Positions 11,888 to 22,730 of a stretch of 64,000 bases of DNA are shown here, piece after piece. The position numbers and the translations under genes are program-made. The first letter of the stretch is position 1. Each line of letters opens with the position of its first letter. The notes below the pieces were generated by a model, which saw only the letters and a program-made list of their open reading frames with translations, was not told the origin of the DNA and made no database searches. Source of the stretch: Lactarius indigo (lineage: Eukaryota; Basidiomycota; Agaricomycetes; Russulales; Russulaceae); NCBI GenBank assembly GCA_025766275.1, contig JAFKAC010000006.1, positions 248,001 through 312,000 on the forward strand, given 5' to 3'.

Positions 11888-13256
11888 ATGACATCCGCTA
11901 CCGCTACGACGAGTCCACCAGCAATCGTTTCCGCCATCCGCCCTGCATTTGAAAAGGGCAAGGCATCAGGAGATCTGCTTTTCTTCCCTTCAGAAGTTCA
12001 CACGCACAAGGACCTGGACATCGATGTGGGTAGAACAAACCACTCTACTTCTATATAATGGCCTCCCTGCCCTACGTCTAGTTCGAGATTAGATTGTGTC
12101 CGGCGCTTTTGCAAAAGCCTCCCTTGCCGACCCCGCACTTCGAGGTGGTCACTGGTGACCACGAGAAGGAGAAGTACTCAGATCCGTTCAAACCGCCGTA
12201 CAACCCAAACCTCTATGTCGGTGAGCTGAAGGACGAAGAGGAGGGCACCGAGTACGTCATCCTGGTCAGTGGATGTGCCACTGTGGTGCTTCGGAGCCTG
12301 TATAACAAGAACACATTTTCGCGGACGGCATACAGCTCAACAAGTACTCCGTCGTCGAGGAGCACTTCCTTTTGGTTACCAAGGGTGAGCAGAGCTGTAT
12401 TTACATCCGGTCTACCATCACTGAATGGCGGGGGGGGGCATGCAACAGAATTCCAGAGCCAGACGTCGCCGTTAGACCCCAGCGACCTCGTCCAGGCGTA
12501 TCTGCTCCTTCGTGCGGCGCACAAAGCAGGAAAGCATCTATTCGCCTTCTACAATTGTACGTACATGATCTTTCCCCCCCTCTGACCCGAATCAACTCCG
12601 TACACCCTATCCGTCCTCTCTCGATCTCGTGAAGGCGGCGAACAGAGCGGCGCGAGTCAGGCGCACAAGCATCTGCAGTTCCTCCCCACGGCAGACGAGG
12701 ATGGCCCGCCCATCGAGCGACTAGCAAAAGCCGCCCGCATAGACAAAGCAGGTCGGTACCACGCCCCTTTTTCAACCATCAAAGCGCTGATATTTCCTAT
12801 GCAGACAAGCCGTTCGCATTGTCCGCTCTCCCTTTTGCCAACCACATACGGCGCCTCGCGCTTCCTACATCGCGCTCTGAGCTCGAGCCAGCGCTAGCAC
12901 AAGCGTTCGTGGAGCTTCTCGACCTGTGCATCTCGACCGTGCGGCACGCCGCCGCCGCCGCCACCGCCGCAGACGATACAGACGATACCGGCGGGGGGCT
13001 GTCGTACAACGTGGTGCTGACGCTCGGGCACCTATACGTGTTCCCGCGGCAGCGCGAGTCGCACAGGCTCGCGGTGTCCGGCGAGGAGCTGAGTGTGAAC
13101 GCACTCGGTTTTGCGGGGTTCCTACTCGTCAAGAGCGATGCGGAGCTGCGTGCCGTCACGGCGGAGGGTCCGACCAACGTGCTCAGGGCCGTTGCGTGCG
13201 CGAGCGTGCACGACTTGCAGGTCGGCGGTGGGCCTGAATTCGATGGGATCGCGTGA
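11888..13256 (+). CDS. APA2: Diadenosine tetraphosphate phosphorylase (ATP adenylyltransferase)
   Basis: Six exons (11888-12025, 12082-12264, 12336-12384, 12449-12556, 12635-12751, 12805-13256) give 348 aa, the usual Apa1/Apa2 length. The protein shows the family landmarks in order: PFKPPYNPNLYVGEL, LLNKYSVVEEHFLLVTK, EFQSQTSPLDPSDL, and the HIT-like active-site segment CGEQSGASQAHKHLQFLP, whose HKHLQ supplies the catalytic histidine. The C-terminal half (SYNVVLTLGHLYVFPRQRESH, LGFAGFLLVK) is the ATP-adenylyltransferase C-terminal domain. The enzyme phosphorolyses Ap4A to ATP and ADP. An Ala/Asp-rich insertion (AAAAATAADDTDDTGGG) sits before the last domain. The fourth intron ends in AAG. Confidence 0.93.
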
Positions 13257-13961
13257 ATGTGGCACTTCTCAGAAACGTCGGTACCATGAAAGGTCAAAGC
13301 GACGACGACCCGAGCTACGATTACTACTTGTATAGAAAGACAACAGAAATGTAATGGAATGCGGAGAAATGCACTCCCTACAACTGGGTGGCCCTCGTGC
13401 CGAAATGGTTTGCCCGATATCAAACGAACACCACGACGGCGACCCAAAGGGGTCGAGAGAAGAGGTCGTTTGTGGAAATGTTCTATGCATGCATCGCGTC
13501 ACGCGGCGTCCTTCCCCATCCACTACCAGGAACTGCGAAAAGATAAGGTGGATAGTTATCGAATGGGGGACTCTGCGGACAGATGGCATGATATCGAAGC
13601 GATATCAGCGCCAGTGATGGAACGTGGTGCGATAATTGGACTGATGGCGCCATACTGGTCTTGTTGATTGTGGCGAGCAAAGTCCATGAAAGAGGGTCGA
13701 CCAGCTTCGATTGACAAAAACGAGTATTCATTAAACCGGCGTTTGCTTCACTGCACAGATGATCGAACACGTCTACCACGATACAGGGCTCGGTATAGTC
13801 TATAATAAATGTAATTCAAGACACGATTGATATATATGAATCAACAAAACTAGTAGCTCGGGACGAATAACAATCCAATGCAAATGCTATGAGCACCTGA
13901 AAAAGAGGCTAGGTTACAACTCACAACTTCCCAAAAACAACCTGCGGCCCTCTTGAAGCAT
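13257..13961. other. Intergenic, convergent 3' ends
   Basis: Between the stop of the plus-strand APA2 gene and the stop of the minus-strand gene ending at 13962. Short open frames occur but none has a splice pattern or recognisable motif. I see only presumed 3' UTRs. Confidence 0.5.
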
Positions 13962-15635
13962 TCACGAGTCTACAGAGGTGATCTCGTCCTTGAGCCAAAG
14001 GATGACCGCCTCAGCAGCTGGATCGGATGACAGGCCTGACTCGTTTGAGAGCACGTGAAGTACCCTCTGACCAACCGCCACAGTACACTCTTCTGCTCTG
14101 CCGAATCCTGTCAGGCACTCTTGACGATAACGCTCCTCTGGAAGGCCTAGTATGGAAGGGATGGTCCGAGGACCGCCCTTATCTCCTGTAAACACGTAGG
14201 TGTTCAGAATGATAGGAAGAGCGATCAGAGTCGGCAGATCCGCCGTCAGGACTCCTAGTTCACGCGCAAGCTCGGCTGGATTACGGGTGGTGATCGTCTG
14301 CACAGACTCTAAGAGTCGCAGAAGAGCCCTCAGTCCATCGCACGCATCGTTGACGGCTTCCCGGGCCAGACGCGTGGTCTCTTTCTCGGCATCTGGACGA
14401 GGTAGAGAGGAAAGCAGGTCACACACAGCACGTGTATCACCAACGACGGGTGGCATGTAGGGTTGCACGGTCGGTGGTGAGGGAGGGCGAGATGGGGGAA
14501 GCTTGAGAATGAACCGAGATGACGGGGGGGTAGCCGGGGGGGTGCTGCCTGCAGAGCGACCCTTCTTCCCCGTCATGTTCGGAGAGGAAGGTGGTGATAG
14601 CTGAGAAGGAACCCTGTGAGCGAGGGCAACTAGGGCGCGCCAAACCACTGAAATCTCTAAGGAGGCAAGGTAGGACTGGGTAGGGGTAGTAGCAAAATAG
14701 CGCGCTAGGGCGCGTGCATAGATCGGTACGACAGTCTGAAGATTGGTGATGGAAGAGTGCTGTGCGACCGCGACTGCCTTTGAGGTTGACACGGTGGTCT
14801 TGGCAGCGGATGTTGCGGTAGACACCTCGAGCGCGGCGACGAGAGACGTGAGCTCGGTCTTGATGCCAGCGACTAACGGATGGATGACTCGAGTGGTGAC
14901 GGATACCAACGCCTCCCTCGTGGATTTCAGACCATCTCCCCGAGCATCTGAATCTAGTCCCAGACCGAGCTCATCAAAAACCTCGAGCAACTCGCCAGCA
15001 AAAGTTGCAAGAGACAACGCATGAAGCTGGGTGGGGTTAGGGTTCGGTGCCTGTGGTGTTGGAACAGGCGGGTTGAGAAATTCGGGAGAGGATAACAACT
15101 GCAGCAAATTGTTTGACAAATTAGTCAACAAAGCTGACAGTGGGCGCTGCAAGGACCGCAGGACTGCCTTATGGAGGTGAGGATTATCGCGGGATGCATT
15201 TAACTCGCTAAGAAGGTGTCAAAAAGAGAACCTGTAACCAGGATGCTAGGAACCGATCACTTACACTGCAATAAGAGAACCGAACGTGCGTCCTCGACCA
15301 GTTGGAATGGGACGTCTCCCATTAAGGGACTCATTTGCGGGAGCGGGACCGACGGGCTGCGCAAGCGCCTTGGAAATGCCTTCACTGAGCTTGAGACTAA
15401 GAACCTGAAGGTACGAGCCGTCCTGAACGATAGCGGCAGTTTGCGACGGTGGTACGGACGGAGTCGAGGATGGCTTCTTAAATCCGGTAAGAGACAATTT
15501 GGGGATAGACCGGGAGGCCTTGTCTGCCGAAATAGCCGCGTCTGACCGCGGAGGAGTTGGAGGGGTGGGGATTGGGGTTGGGGGAGGAGAAGGGCGACCG
15601 GTAGGACGGAAGAGGGAAGGGCGTAGTGCATTCAT
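13962..15635 (-). CDS. Unrecognised Pro/Ser-rich helical protein
   Basis: Two exons, 15635-15265 and 15207-13962, give 538 aa beginning MNALRPSLFRPTGRPS. The apparent start two bases earlier in frame is a GTG, so I take the ATG at 15635. The first 100 residues are rich in Pro, Ser and Thr. The rest alternates Leu/Ala-rich amphipathic helices (LLTNLSNNLLQLLSSPEFL, VPIYARALARYFATTPTQ, LRALLRLLESVQTITTRN) with one Pro/Ser-rich disordered insert near residue 320. There is no signal peptide or membrane helix. The all-helical pattern might be an armadillo/HEAT-like or vesicle-tether scaffold, but I do not recognise the family. The coding status is well supported by a single 1.2 kb open exon. Confidence 0.7.
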
Positions 15636-16694
15636 CACGACAACCTAATGGTGTACGGTAACAAGAGGAGGGGGTAACTGACGTGCAAAGGATGATGAAG
15701 ATGTTGTGGCAGTGTTCCAGAGGCTCGACGAAATTTTTCTGAAGCGAATTTTCTGAAGCAGTCGCGCTGATTCAGTGATTCGTGGAAACAATTTATCCCA
15801 TGGGATGTAGGAAGACAAGTGCTAGAAAGCTAAGGGAGGGGAGATACTAAGGAGGCCTGTCGGTGTCAACGAGGGAGAAAGCAGGTGGTCCGAAGAGAAT
15901 ATTTCCGATCTTGTGAAATATGCTAGAAGCGAGGAGATATGTGAGCGCGGAAACGGAGAAAGAGGGAGAAAGAGGGACTGTACCAGGTCAGGTATATCAT
16001 AGATTGGAAGGGAGCAGCGCAACTCGTTGTTTGTTGCCCGCCCACTTGGTTTTATATACCACCGATTTCCCACGACTCCGGAGAGAGCCTCGTCCCGGTC
16101 TCATAAAACATGCCGCAGAGTCGATGCTTCCGCCTCCCCCTCAGCCCTATCAAACGATCTTTGGCAATTGACCGAGTATACCGGTCAGAACTTTCTGTGC
16201 TTCCTCGATGTGGCCCTGAGTGAGTTCGGCCGATTGCAATCGATTTCGATCACTTCCGTCTGTTCCATTGGGCCTCACAAGTTTAGTAGTACCTGTACCT
16301 TTTCGCAACGTGTCTTGTATAACCAGGCATTGTTTGCCAGATGTACGAAACTGTTATTCCATGTTTCACACTTCCGGTAGTGAAACAGGCACAAGCTCAG
16401 GGATCCAAATGGGCACGCATGCCTAAATTGTTCATAGTCCATGTGAGCACGAGGTGCCTCCCAGGTGTTCACTGTGGTGTACATTGTCACCTGGTCCGAT
16501 CTAGCAGAAGCACCAGCATTAAATTTGCCTGACTGGCGTTTAACCCTCTTGGCACTTCTTTCAAAGACAGTGGCGTTTTCGGACCTCTGGCCGCAATAAA
16601 TCATGATCTACTAATACCCCTAAAAAAAAATTCCCGGTATGCAAGAGGAACGGAAAACATGTCGGGTGCATACATTGAAGGGGTCGAGTGGCGG
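15636..16694. other. Intergenic between two minus-strand genes
   Basis: Holds the 5' region of the gene starting at 15635 and the 3' UTR of the bZIP gene ending at 16695. Short frames here show no conserved motif. A GA-rich patch on the plus strand (15,820-15,980) is a pyrimidine tract on the minus strand and may be promoter sequence of the downstream gene. Confidence 0.4.
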
Positions 16695-17290
16695 TCATGC
16701 GCCTTCAACGAGGTCCTCGCAGTCAATGAGCCCACCACAGCACTCTGTACCATCGTCGTCGTCTTCTGCATTCGGATGTGTATCGCTCGGATTCGGCTGT
16801 TGCGATAGAGGCGCTGGTGGATCTTGCCGAAGAGCATGAGTGAGAATGGCGGCTATATCAAGCTCCGTAGTAGTGGGGTTCGTTCTGAAAAGAAATGAGT
16901 GTATGGTCCTCGAGCCATGTCACGAGTCATACCTGTCTGACTCGGGCGCGGGTACAAGCGCCTGCTGTTGAAAGTGCGATAAGGCCGTCTGCGTTCTTTG
17001 GAGACTGTACGTCAGATCAGAGCAAGCTCGAGCCTAGAAGTGGGTTCATCAGAAAAGGAGGGGATTTTATGTACCGTTTGACTTACCAGTTCGGTATTCA
17101 TAGATGCATTCGAAGACTGGGAGCGAGCGAGTGCGAGCTCCTCCTTCAAGCGCACGTTCTCTTCTTCTGCCTTACGACATCGATCTTCCAAGTCTGCGAT
17201 GTATTTCGCTTTCCTATCGCGATAAGCTCTTTGGATGATAAGGCCGCGGGAAAGGGGAAGGGTGGTGTCTTTCCGTCGGCCTCTTGTCAT
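16695..17290 (-). CDS. bZIP transcription factor
   Basis: Three exons (17290-17087, 17033-16933, 16884-16695) give 164 aa. The basic region and zipper sit at the N-terminus: MTRGRRKDTTLPLSRGLI, QRAYRDRKAKYIADLEDRC, then heptads in KAEEENVRLKEELALARSQ. The QRAYRDRK core is of the fungal AP-1/Pap1 type. The usual invariant Asn upstream is absent (RGLIIQRAY), as in a fungal subgroup with QRDYRARK-like basic regions. The C-terminus has TTELDIAAILTHALRQDP and a Cys-containing acidic end, CCGGLIDCEDLVEGA, possibly an activation or redox segment (inference). Only 49 bp separate its start from that of MRI1, so both are probably driven from one short promoter. Confidence 0.85.
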
Positions 17291-17339
17291 TGGTTGAACC
17301 GTTTAGGCTATCCAATAGCCAAATTTGTTTTTTTCAATC
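17291..17339. promoter_or_regulatory. 49 bp bidirectional promoter, bZIP / MRI1
   Basis: This is all the DNA between the two divergent start codons. On the plus strand it includes TGGTTGAACCGTTTAGGC and CCAATAGCC, the latter a CCAAT-type element, followed by a T-rich tract just before the MRI1 ATG. There is little room for separate promoters, so transcription is presumably coupled or regulatory sites lie inside the first exons. Confidence 0.6.
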
Positions 17340-18835
17340 ATGGCTGAAACGCTGACGAGTATCCAACTGTCCGATGACAAGATTCAAATCGTGAATCAAC
17401 TAGTCTTGCCACACACGACCGAGTGGCTGGTCATAGATACCATCGAACAAGCTCACGATGCGATCCGGTCAATGAAGGTACAACAAAAATGGATCTTCGT
17501 CTTGGTTATTCATTCCTATCGCAGATTCGTGGTGCACCCGCGATTGGATCTCTTGCTGCCCTTGCTTTCTCTCAGCATCTCGCCCGCGCTCTCCGATCTT
17601 CCCCTCCGCCCGACTTTCTTTCGTCCCCGGAAGCTCTCAAGGCACACGTCTCCCCCATACTCGACTTCCTCTTCACCGCCCGTCCGACCGCTGTCAACCT
17701 CGGTGCCGCTACACGTCGTCTTGCACGTACTCTCCAAACATCCTTGGACTCGGGAAAAGACGCTCGCCATATAGCAGAGGATCTGGTAGAAGATGGCAAA
17801 CAGGTCGCCGCCGAAGACGTCGGCCGCAACAAGGCCATGGCCAAGTGGGGCGGTGATTGGTTGGTCGAGTTGGTGAAGGGCAATGGCGCCTCGGGCGATG
17901 GCCTCAATGTTCTGACAGTTTGCAACACCGGCTCATTGGCTACTTCGGTTGGACGCTTCTCCTCTCTCTCAGCCTGGTGACTAACTCGTGGCGCCCCCAC
18001 TTTCAGGGATACGGTACTGCACTCGGTCTCATAACGTACCTACATGAAACAGGAAAGCTTGGGAGAGCGTATTTCACCCAGACTGCACCATATCATCAAG
18101 GCTCTAGGTGCGCTGCGCAGATGACACTCGTGTCTTGCTTCGCACCCATAGTGTGAAATTTTTTAGATTGACTGCGCTGGAACTCAAAACATTACAAATC
18201 CCATCCACCATGATCGTCGACACCATGGTGGGTTCCTTGTTCCAGCATCACAACATACACGCCGTAGGTATGCTCCTTGACCTTGCGCCCTCAACCTCCT
18301 ACCCTTATTCACGAGTCACCGCGCTGTCAGCTGTTGGAGCCGACCGTATTGCTAGAAATGGCGACACGGCTAATAAAGTACGCTGGCACGCATTTCACGC
18401 CTCACTCTATGGTTCTCAATGGCACCTTAGATCGGCACCTACAACGCCGCAGTGCTAGCGGCGCGTCACAACATCCCGTTCATCGTTGTCGCGCCTATTA
18501 CAACAGTTGACCTCGATGTTGCCGATGGCTCAGGGTATGCTCGAGTTTTTCGTCTGGATCTCGCGTCGTGCTGACCCTGTCTCCTAAGTATTCCAATCGA
18601 ACATCGCCCACCTCTAGAAGCATGCATCGTGCGCGGCGCACTGTATCCTCCTTCCCTTGATCAACAGGGAAACAAGGCTCAAGCTGCAGTCATGATCCCC
18701 CCCGAGGGGTTGGACGGGATCTATAACCCCAGTTTTGATGTTACACCCGCCGAGCTTATCACAGCAATTGTAACCGAGAAGGGTGTCGCGGTGAAGGGAA
18801 GTGATGGCAGGTTCGATCTTAGCAAGGTTGTTTGA
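17340..18835 (+). CDS. MRI1: Methylthioribose-1-phosphate isomerase
   Basis: Seven exons (17340-17477, 17525-17947, 18007-18107, 18167-18267, 18331-18377, 18431-18534, 18589-18835) give 386 aa, a normal length. Motifs in order: [14 protein letters not shown], the catalytic-cysteine loop [21 protein letters not shown]-like [14 protein letters not shown], the catalytic Asp in [20 protein letters not shown], and the family end [21 protein letters not shown]. The enzyme converts 5-methylthioribose-1-phosphate to methylthioribulose-1-phosphate in the methionine salvage pathway. Between VRGALYPP and the conserved tail there is a short unusual stretch ([10 protein letters not shown]), but the reading frame is intact. 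The sixth intron ends in AAG. Confidence 0.95.
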
Positions 18836-20774
18836 AACAATTCTTGCGAAGTATGTAAGTACCTACGTGGCCACTGTACCGTATGTGTGTTTTCTTTTGA
18901 GCCTGTATGGTAACACTGCACCGCCGTGGCGTATTGATGATCAACGCGCAGTCGTTACCTTGTCTTCGTTAGGTTGTCCACCTCCTTTAAGCGCAAAAGG
19001 CAGAGGGGTTCTCTAGTCGATCATTGGCTTCTCGGTCGCTCATCGAGGATTTAGGCATTCAAGTTCTTGACTAGTACTGACCCTTAGCCCTACCCTAGTC
19101 TCAGAACGAACCAGGGTGTGGGCCCACTTTCCCATCTGCGAGGCTTATGGCGGCAACCCTGAACCGCAGCGACGCGACACACCGCTTTTCTGGAACCTGA
19201 CTTTGCAATGTTTTTGGAACGCGACCACGATTCGGCTGCCTGCACGGCAACCACATAGGGCTTTTGCAAGCGACAATACTGGCTCTCTTCCGAGTCCTCC
19301 CGGGTCAATGAGATGAATAGTCTTCGTGTTCTATGTTTTCCATGACGAACTCAGAGTTCATATTTTTGTCGCTGAAGGGGATGATCTTGGGTTCCTGACT
19401 GTCATTCCAGGCGGTTGGAAGAGACGGAGACCGTTTTTCTCTGCAGTTCCACATACCGCCATTCTCATCGCCGCGTTTATTCTTCAGGCGTGCTGTTCTT
19501 TGTGAATATGACATTAACCTCTCTCCCATCACATATCAATGCATCGTTGATCTCATTCACGCTGAAGCACTGAAGGTGAAATCAACAGCCTAACACCCAA
19601 CCTTTTATTATCCTGCACCCTTCAAGAGCGGTATTGTAAGCAGGACCCTCCCCAGACTCGGAGCGGCGAAGTGCTCTCAAGTGGTCACGAGCGTCGGTCT
19701 GTTCACCAACCAAGAAAGGACTCATCATCGGAAGGATGCCCAGCGGGAGGAAATGGCAACTCCGTGGTCCTTCCTTCTAGCTGCCCTCCACGCCTGCACC
19801 TGTGTATTGGTCCGTTCTGGCGCGAGGAGGAAAAAAAAAAAGGGCGAACTAATTGTCTCATAGGGACGAAACGTCTGCTAGTGGTCGGTTCTTCGTTGTC
19901 CGCGAACGCTACATATCTGGCGCACCTCCTATCGGCGAAACGCCAGGCTTTCCTGAAGAGTATGTTTTCCGTGTACTGTGACGGTACAATGTCGGCGGTT
20001 TGGGAGGTCGGGAGGTCGTTGCTCCACCCCATCTTCCGCACTCGTGCTTCCATACCTAGAACATATGGACAATCCGCCGGTCAGTGTTCCCGCCGGCTCT
20101 CGAATTAGACTTGAGGCAGGCACGTCCTGCCCTCGCGCCGTGCCCCTTGCCACTTTGCAACGCCGATCTTCTAATACTCCCGTCCACCCGTGGGTTTTTT
20201 TAAATTGTTATTAGCCAAATCTGCACGGTCGGATCGAAAACCCTTGATCCGCGTTCCCGCTGTAGGAGGCGGACAGGTGTTGTAAGTACCACGCTCGATC
20301 GACGGAGGAGGCCTGGGTGGGTGCCAAACGCGTCAGGTTACAACATGGTGTCCTGGCCCCCGCGCCCAACTTAGCACTTGTCCAGCACTTAAGCGCTCAA
20401 GTTTTGTGTCAGCTGAATGATACGGATCGGAATCGTGGACCGGATCGCGGTGCTATTATACAGTAGTTTGCTTGCCGAAGGGGAGGGAGGCATTGAACCC
20501 TTTGCGTTTTCTCCTCTAGCGTTATGAAGCAGTTGAATGTCCAAACGCGCACACCATCAGGCTTGTTCTCGGCGCGTGTAAGTTAGGATCGATTTGCAAG
20601 TAACGGTGCATGGAATAAAGATGGAAAAGATGAAAGCCTAGTCCCCTGCTCGGCGGATTTCCCTCTTCGCCGGTTTTTGTATGGGGTTAAGGTCTTCCTA
20701 CAGCTCGTATTCTCGTCGCACACCTGTTCCATCCACCCATCCCCGGCGTTTCGTTTTTTTTTGGTAGCAGCGCT
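18836..20774. other. 1.9 kb intergenic region
   Basis: Lies between the convergent MRI1 and Rec114-like genes. Open frames are short, overlap in several frames and carry no motif I recognise. A frame near 19,390-19,560 reads plausibly (for example AVLCEYDINLSPITYQCIVD) but has neither a start nor supporting exons. It could hold a decayed gene or a non-coding transcript; nothing definite is visible. Confidence 0.4.
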
Positions 20775-22192
20775 TCACTGCGCCAAAAATCCGCGGATCG
20801 CCCACATCGAGTCGAGCGCTTCGAGCTGACAGAGACACCGAGATAGTGTAAGTAAGTTAACCCCGTTCAGTCACGCCATCGCAAGTCCCGCATGGAAACA
20901 GAGATTGAACGACGCACCAGTCTCGGAAACCCCGGCTCGCGCACGACGACACTTACTAGGTTCTCGAGCTCTCGGCGCGTCAAGGTATACAGCTCCGGTA
21001 CTTCCCGGAGCGACTCGAGGAATGCCTCGCGCGCGCGCTTCTCCGATTCGTCGTCGCGCTGAGTCGCAGTGGCTGTCGGCGGCGTGGGCTGCGGCGCGAG
21101 CGTGGCCGCGGTGGACGTAGGCTGGGACAACGTGGGGAGAGAAGGGGCGGCGCTTCCACTCGGCGCCATGAACTGGCTGGAACGTGTGTCGGGGGGCAGT
21201 GCGAAAGACTGTTGGGAAGACCTGTCGTAGCTGGGGGTCGGGTGTGGTAGTGTTACTGCTGGCGCAGGGTCCGACGACGACGGCGCTAGCGAAAGATCTG
21301 AACTCGAGTGGGGCGGGAAGCGTGGCACCCTCGGAGGAAACTCTTGGCTGCTGCCCTGGGTTTCGCTTTTCAATGTGCTGACGGCGATGCCCACAGAGGG
21401 AGGGAGCATCGAAGGCCGTTGCACAGCACTGGTGTGGTATCGGGCGAGCGTGGAGCGTGCAAGTAGGGGTTGGATGGGAGCGGATGGTGGCACAAGGGGT
21501 CTATCTGTGGGGATTGGTGGTGCTGGAGGACCCGTGGTCTCTTTGCAGGGGCACACAGGCCGGATGACGTCAATAAATTGCGCGGCGTCCGAGGCGGAAG
21601 CGAAGTTGACTTGAAAACGGCGGTATGACTGGGATATGTATCAGCGAATGTGTCGTTTTAGTAGTGACTTCATCTCTCAAACGCGTACAGCAGGCGAAGT
21701 GGCAGGTCCAGAAAATGGATACTGGTATCGAATTCCCACGACCGCGCCACGATAGACGGCCTTGAGAGGTGGCCCCTGCCCAGGGTGTATTTGGGAGGGG
21801 GTTCCCGAGAACGACAGGAGATCAAGGTCCTCCTAATGACGAGTTCAAAAAAAATGGTGAATGTATGCGCTCGTGTCTGTTCTTACCATTGTGACTTCCC
21901 GTTCCACTGCACCATGACCCATGTCCATACTCCACAATACACGCAAACGCACAGATTCGAAGTTGTTGTCCATTGATTTCTTCACGTCAAGCGTGAGAGT
22001 TATGATAGGATTGGAGAAGTGTTGCCAATCCGGCTGAGCCGCGCCTAAATCTTGTGATTGTGTACGCACAAGAGGGGATGGATAAGACCTAGAGTACTTA
22101 TCAATGGTGTACGAGCCAGTGGTGATAACCGAGCGAAGCATTGCGGTGTCTGTTGGCAAACAAGAAAAATCGACCAGTCCGGCTGGCGTCAT
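20775..22192 (-). CDS. Rec114-like meiotic recombination protein
   Basis: Four exons (22192-21887, 21832-21689, 21628-20918, 20825-20775) give 403 aa. The N-terminal 170 residues look like a PH-type beta domain (ITTGSYTIDKYSR, ITLTLDVKKSM, LRVLWSM, VYRGAVVGIRYQYP, SYRRFQVNFAS, AAQFIDVIRPVCPC). A long Pro/Ser/Thr-rich disordered middle follows. The end is a short helical module, ELENLVSVVVREPGFPRLLE then ALDSMWAIRGFLAQ, matching the C-terminal helix by which Rec114 homologues bind Mei4. Rec114 works with Mei4 and Mer2 to activate Spo11 double-strand breaks. The final 51 nt exon only appears if the last intron (20917-20826) is removed; an unspliced read ends in a different tail. Assignment rests on architecture and the tail motif. 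Confidence 0.6.
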
Positions 22193-22249
22193 GAAGCGAC
22201 GCGATCACGTGTGAAGTGAGCGCTAGTGAGCTGTAGGGCTGGTCCCTTC

Positions 22250-22536
22250 TCAAGTTACTGTGTCCGTATTCCCAGCAGACTCAAACTCAGTACGCAAGCG
22301 ATCCAAAGAGCGTGTGAGAATGGAAATGCGCCTCAGCTCTTGCATACACCACACGCCAAATGTTGTGAGCGTGGCGCAATAAGAAGGTGCTATTCTTGCT
22401 GTTAAAACGAATTCCAAAGTGGTAAAGTCAAGGCAAAACGGAATGCGTGTGGGTTCACGAAGACGCACAAGACACATGTCCCATTCATACCCAGGGAAGC
22501 GAGGCGCCACGCACACTTTGATCGGATCGGCCAGAA
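22250..22536 (-). CDS. Possible small gene or gene remnant, unknown
   Basis: An open frame ends at 22250 and reads FLADPIKVCVAPRFPGYEW, then MCLVRLREPTRIPFCLDF, and ends SAGNTDTVT. An acceptor-like CAG lies just upstream of its first residue at 22536. Composition is protein-like, with no low complexity. No ATG in frame lies upstream before the ETF-alpha gene, so either the first exon is very short and missed, translation starts at the internal Met, or it is a remnant. I recognise no family. Confidence 0.3.
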
Positions 22537-22730
22537 ACTGCTACGAAGACGGGAATACCGAGTGGGGCTCCGGCGGATCAGTTCAAGTTTCAAGGCAGGG
22601 ACGGGGCGATCGTTAATACGAATGGATCGACCTCAAAGATCTCGCGTGCCTGCGGCAACTTCGTGTCCGTTTACAAAGCTGAGATGGGGAAACGATTGGA
22701 AATGTTCGGTTTATATGTTGCAGAATAAAA

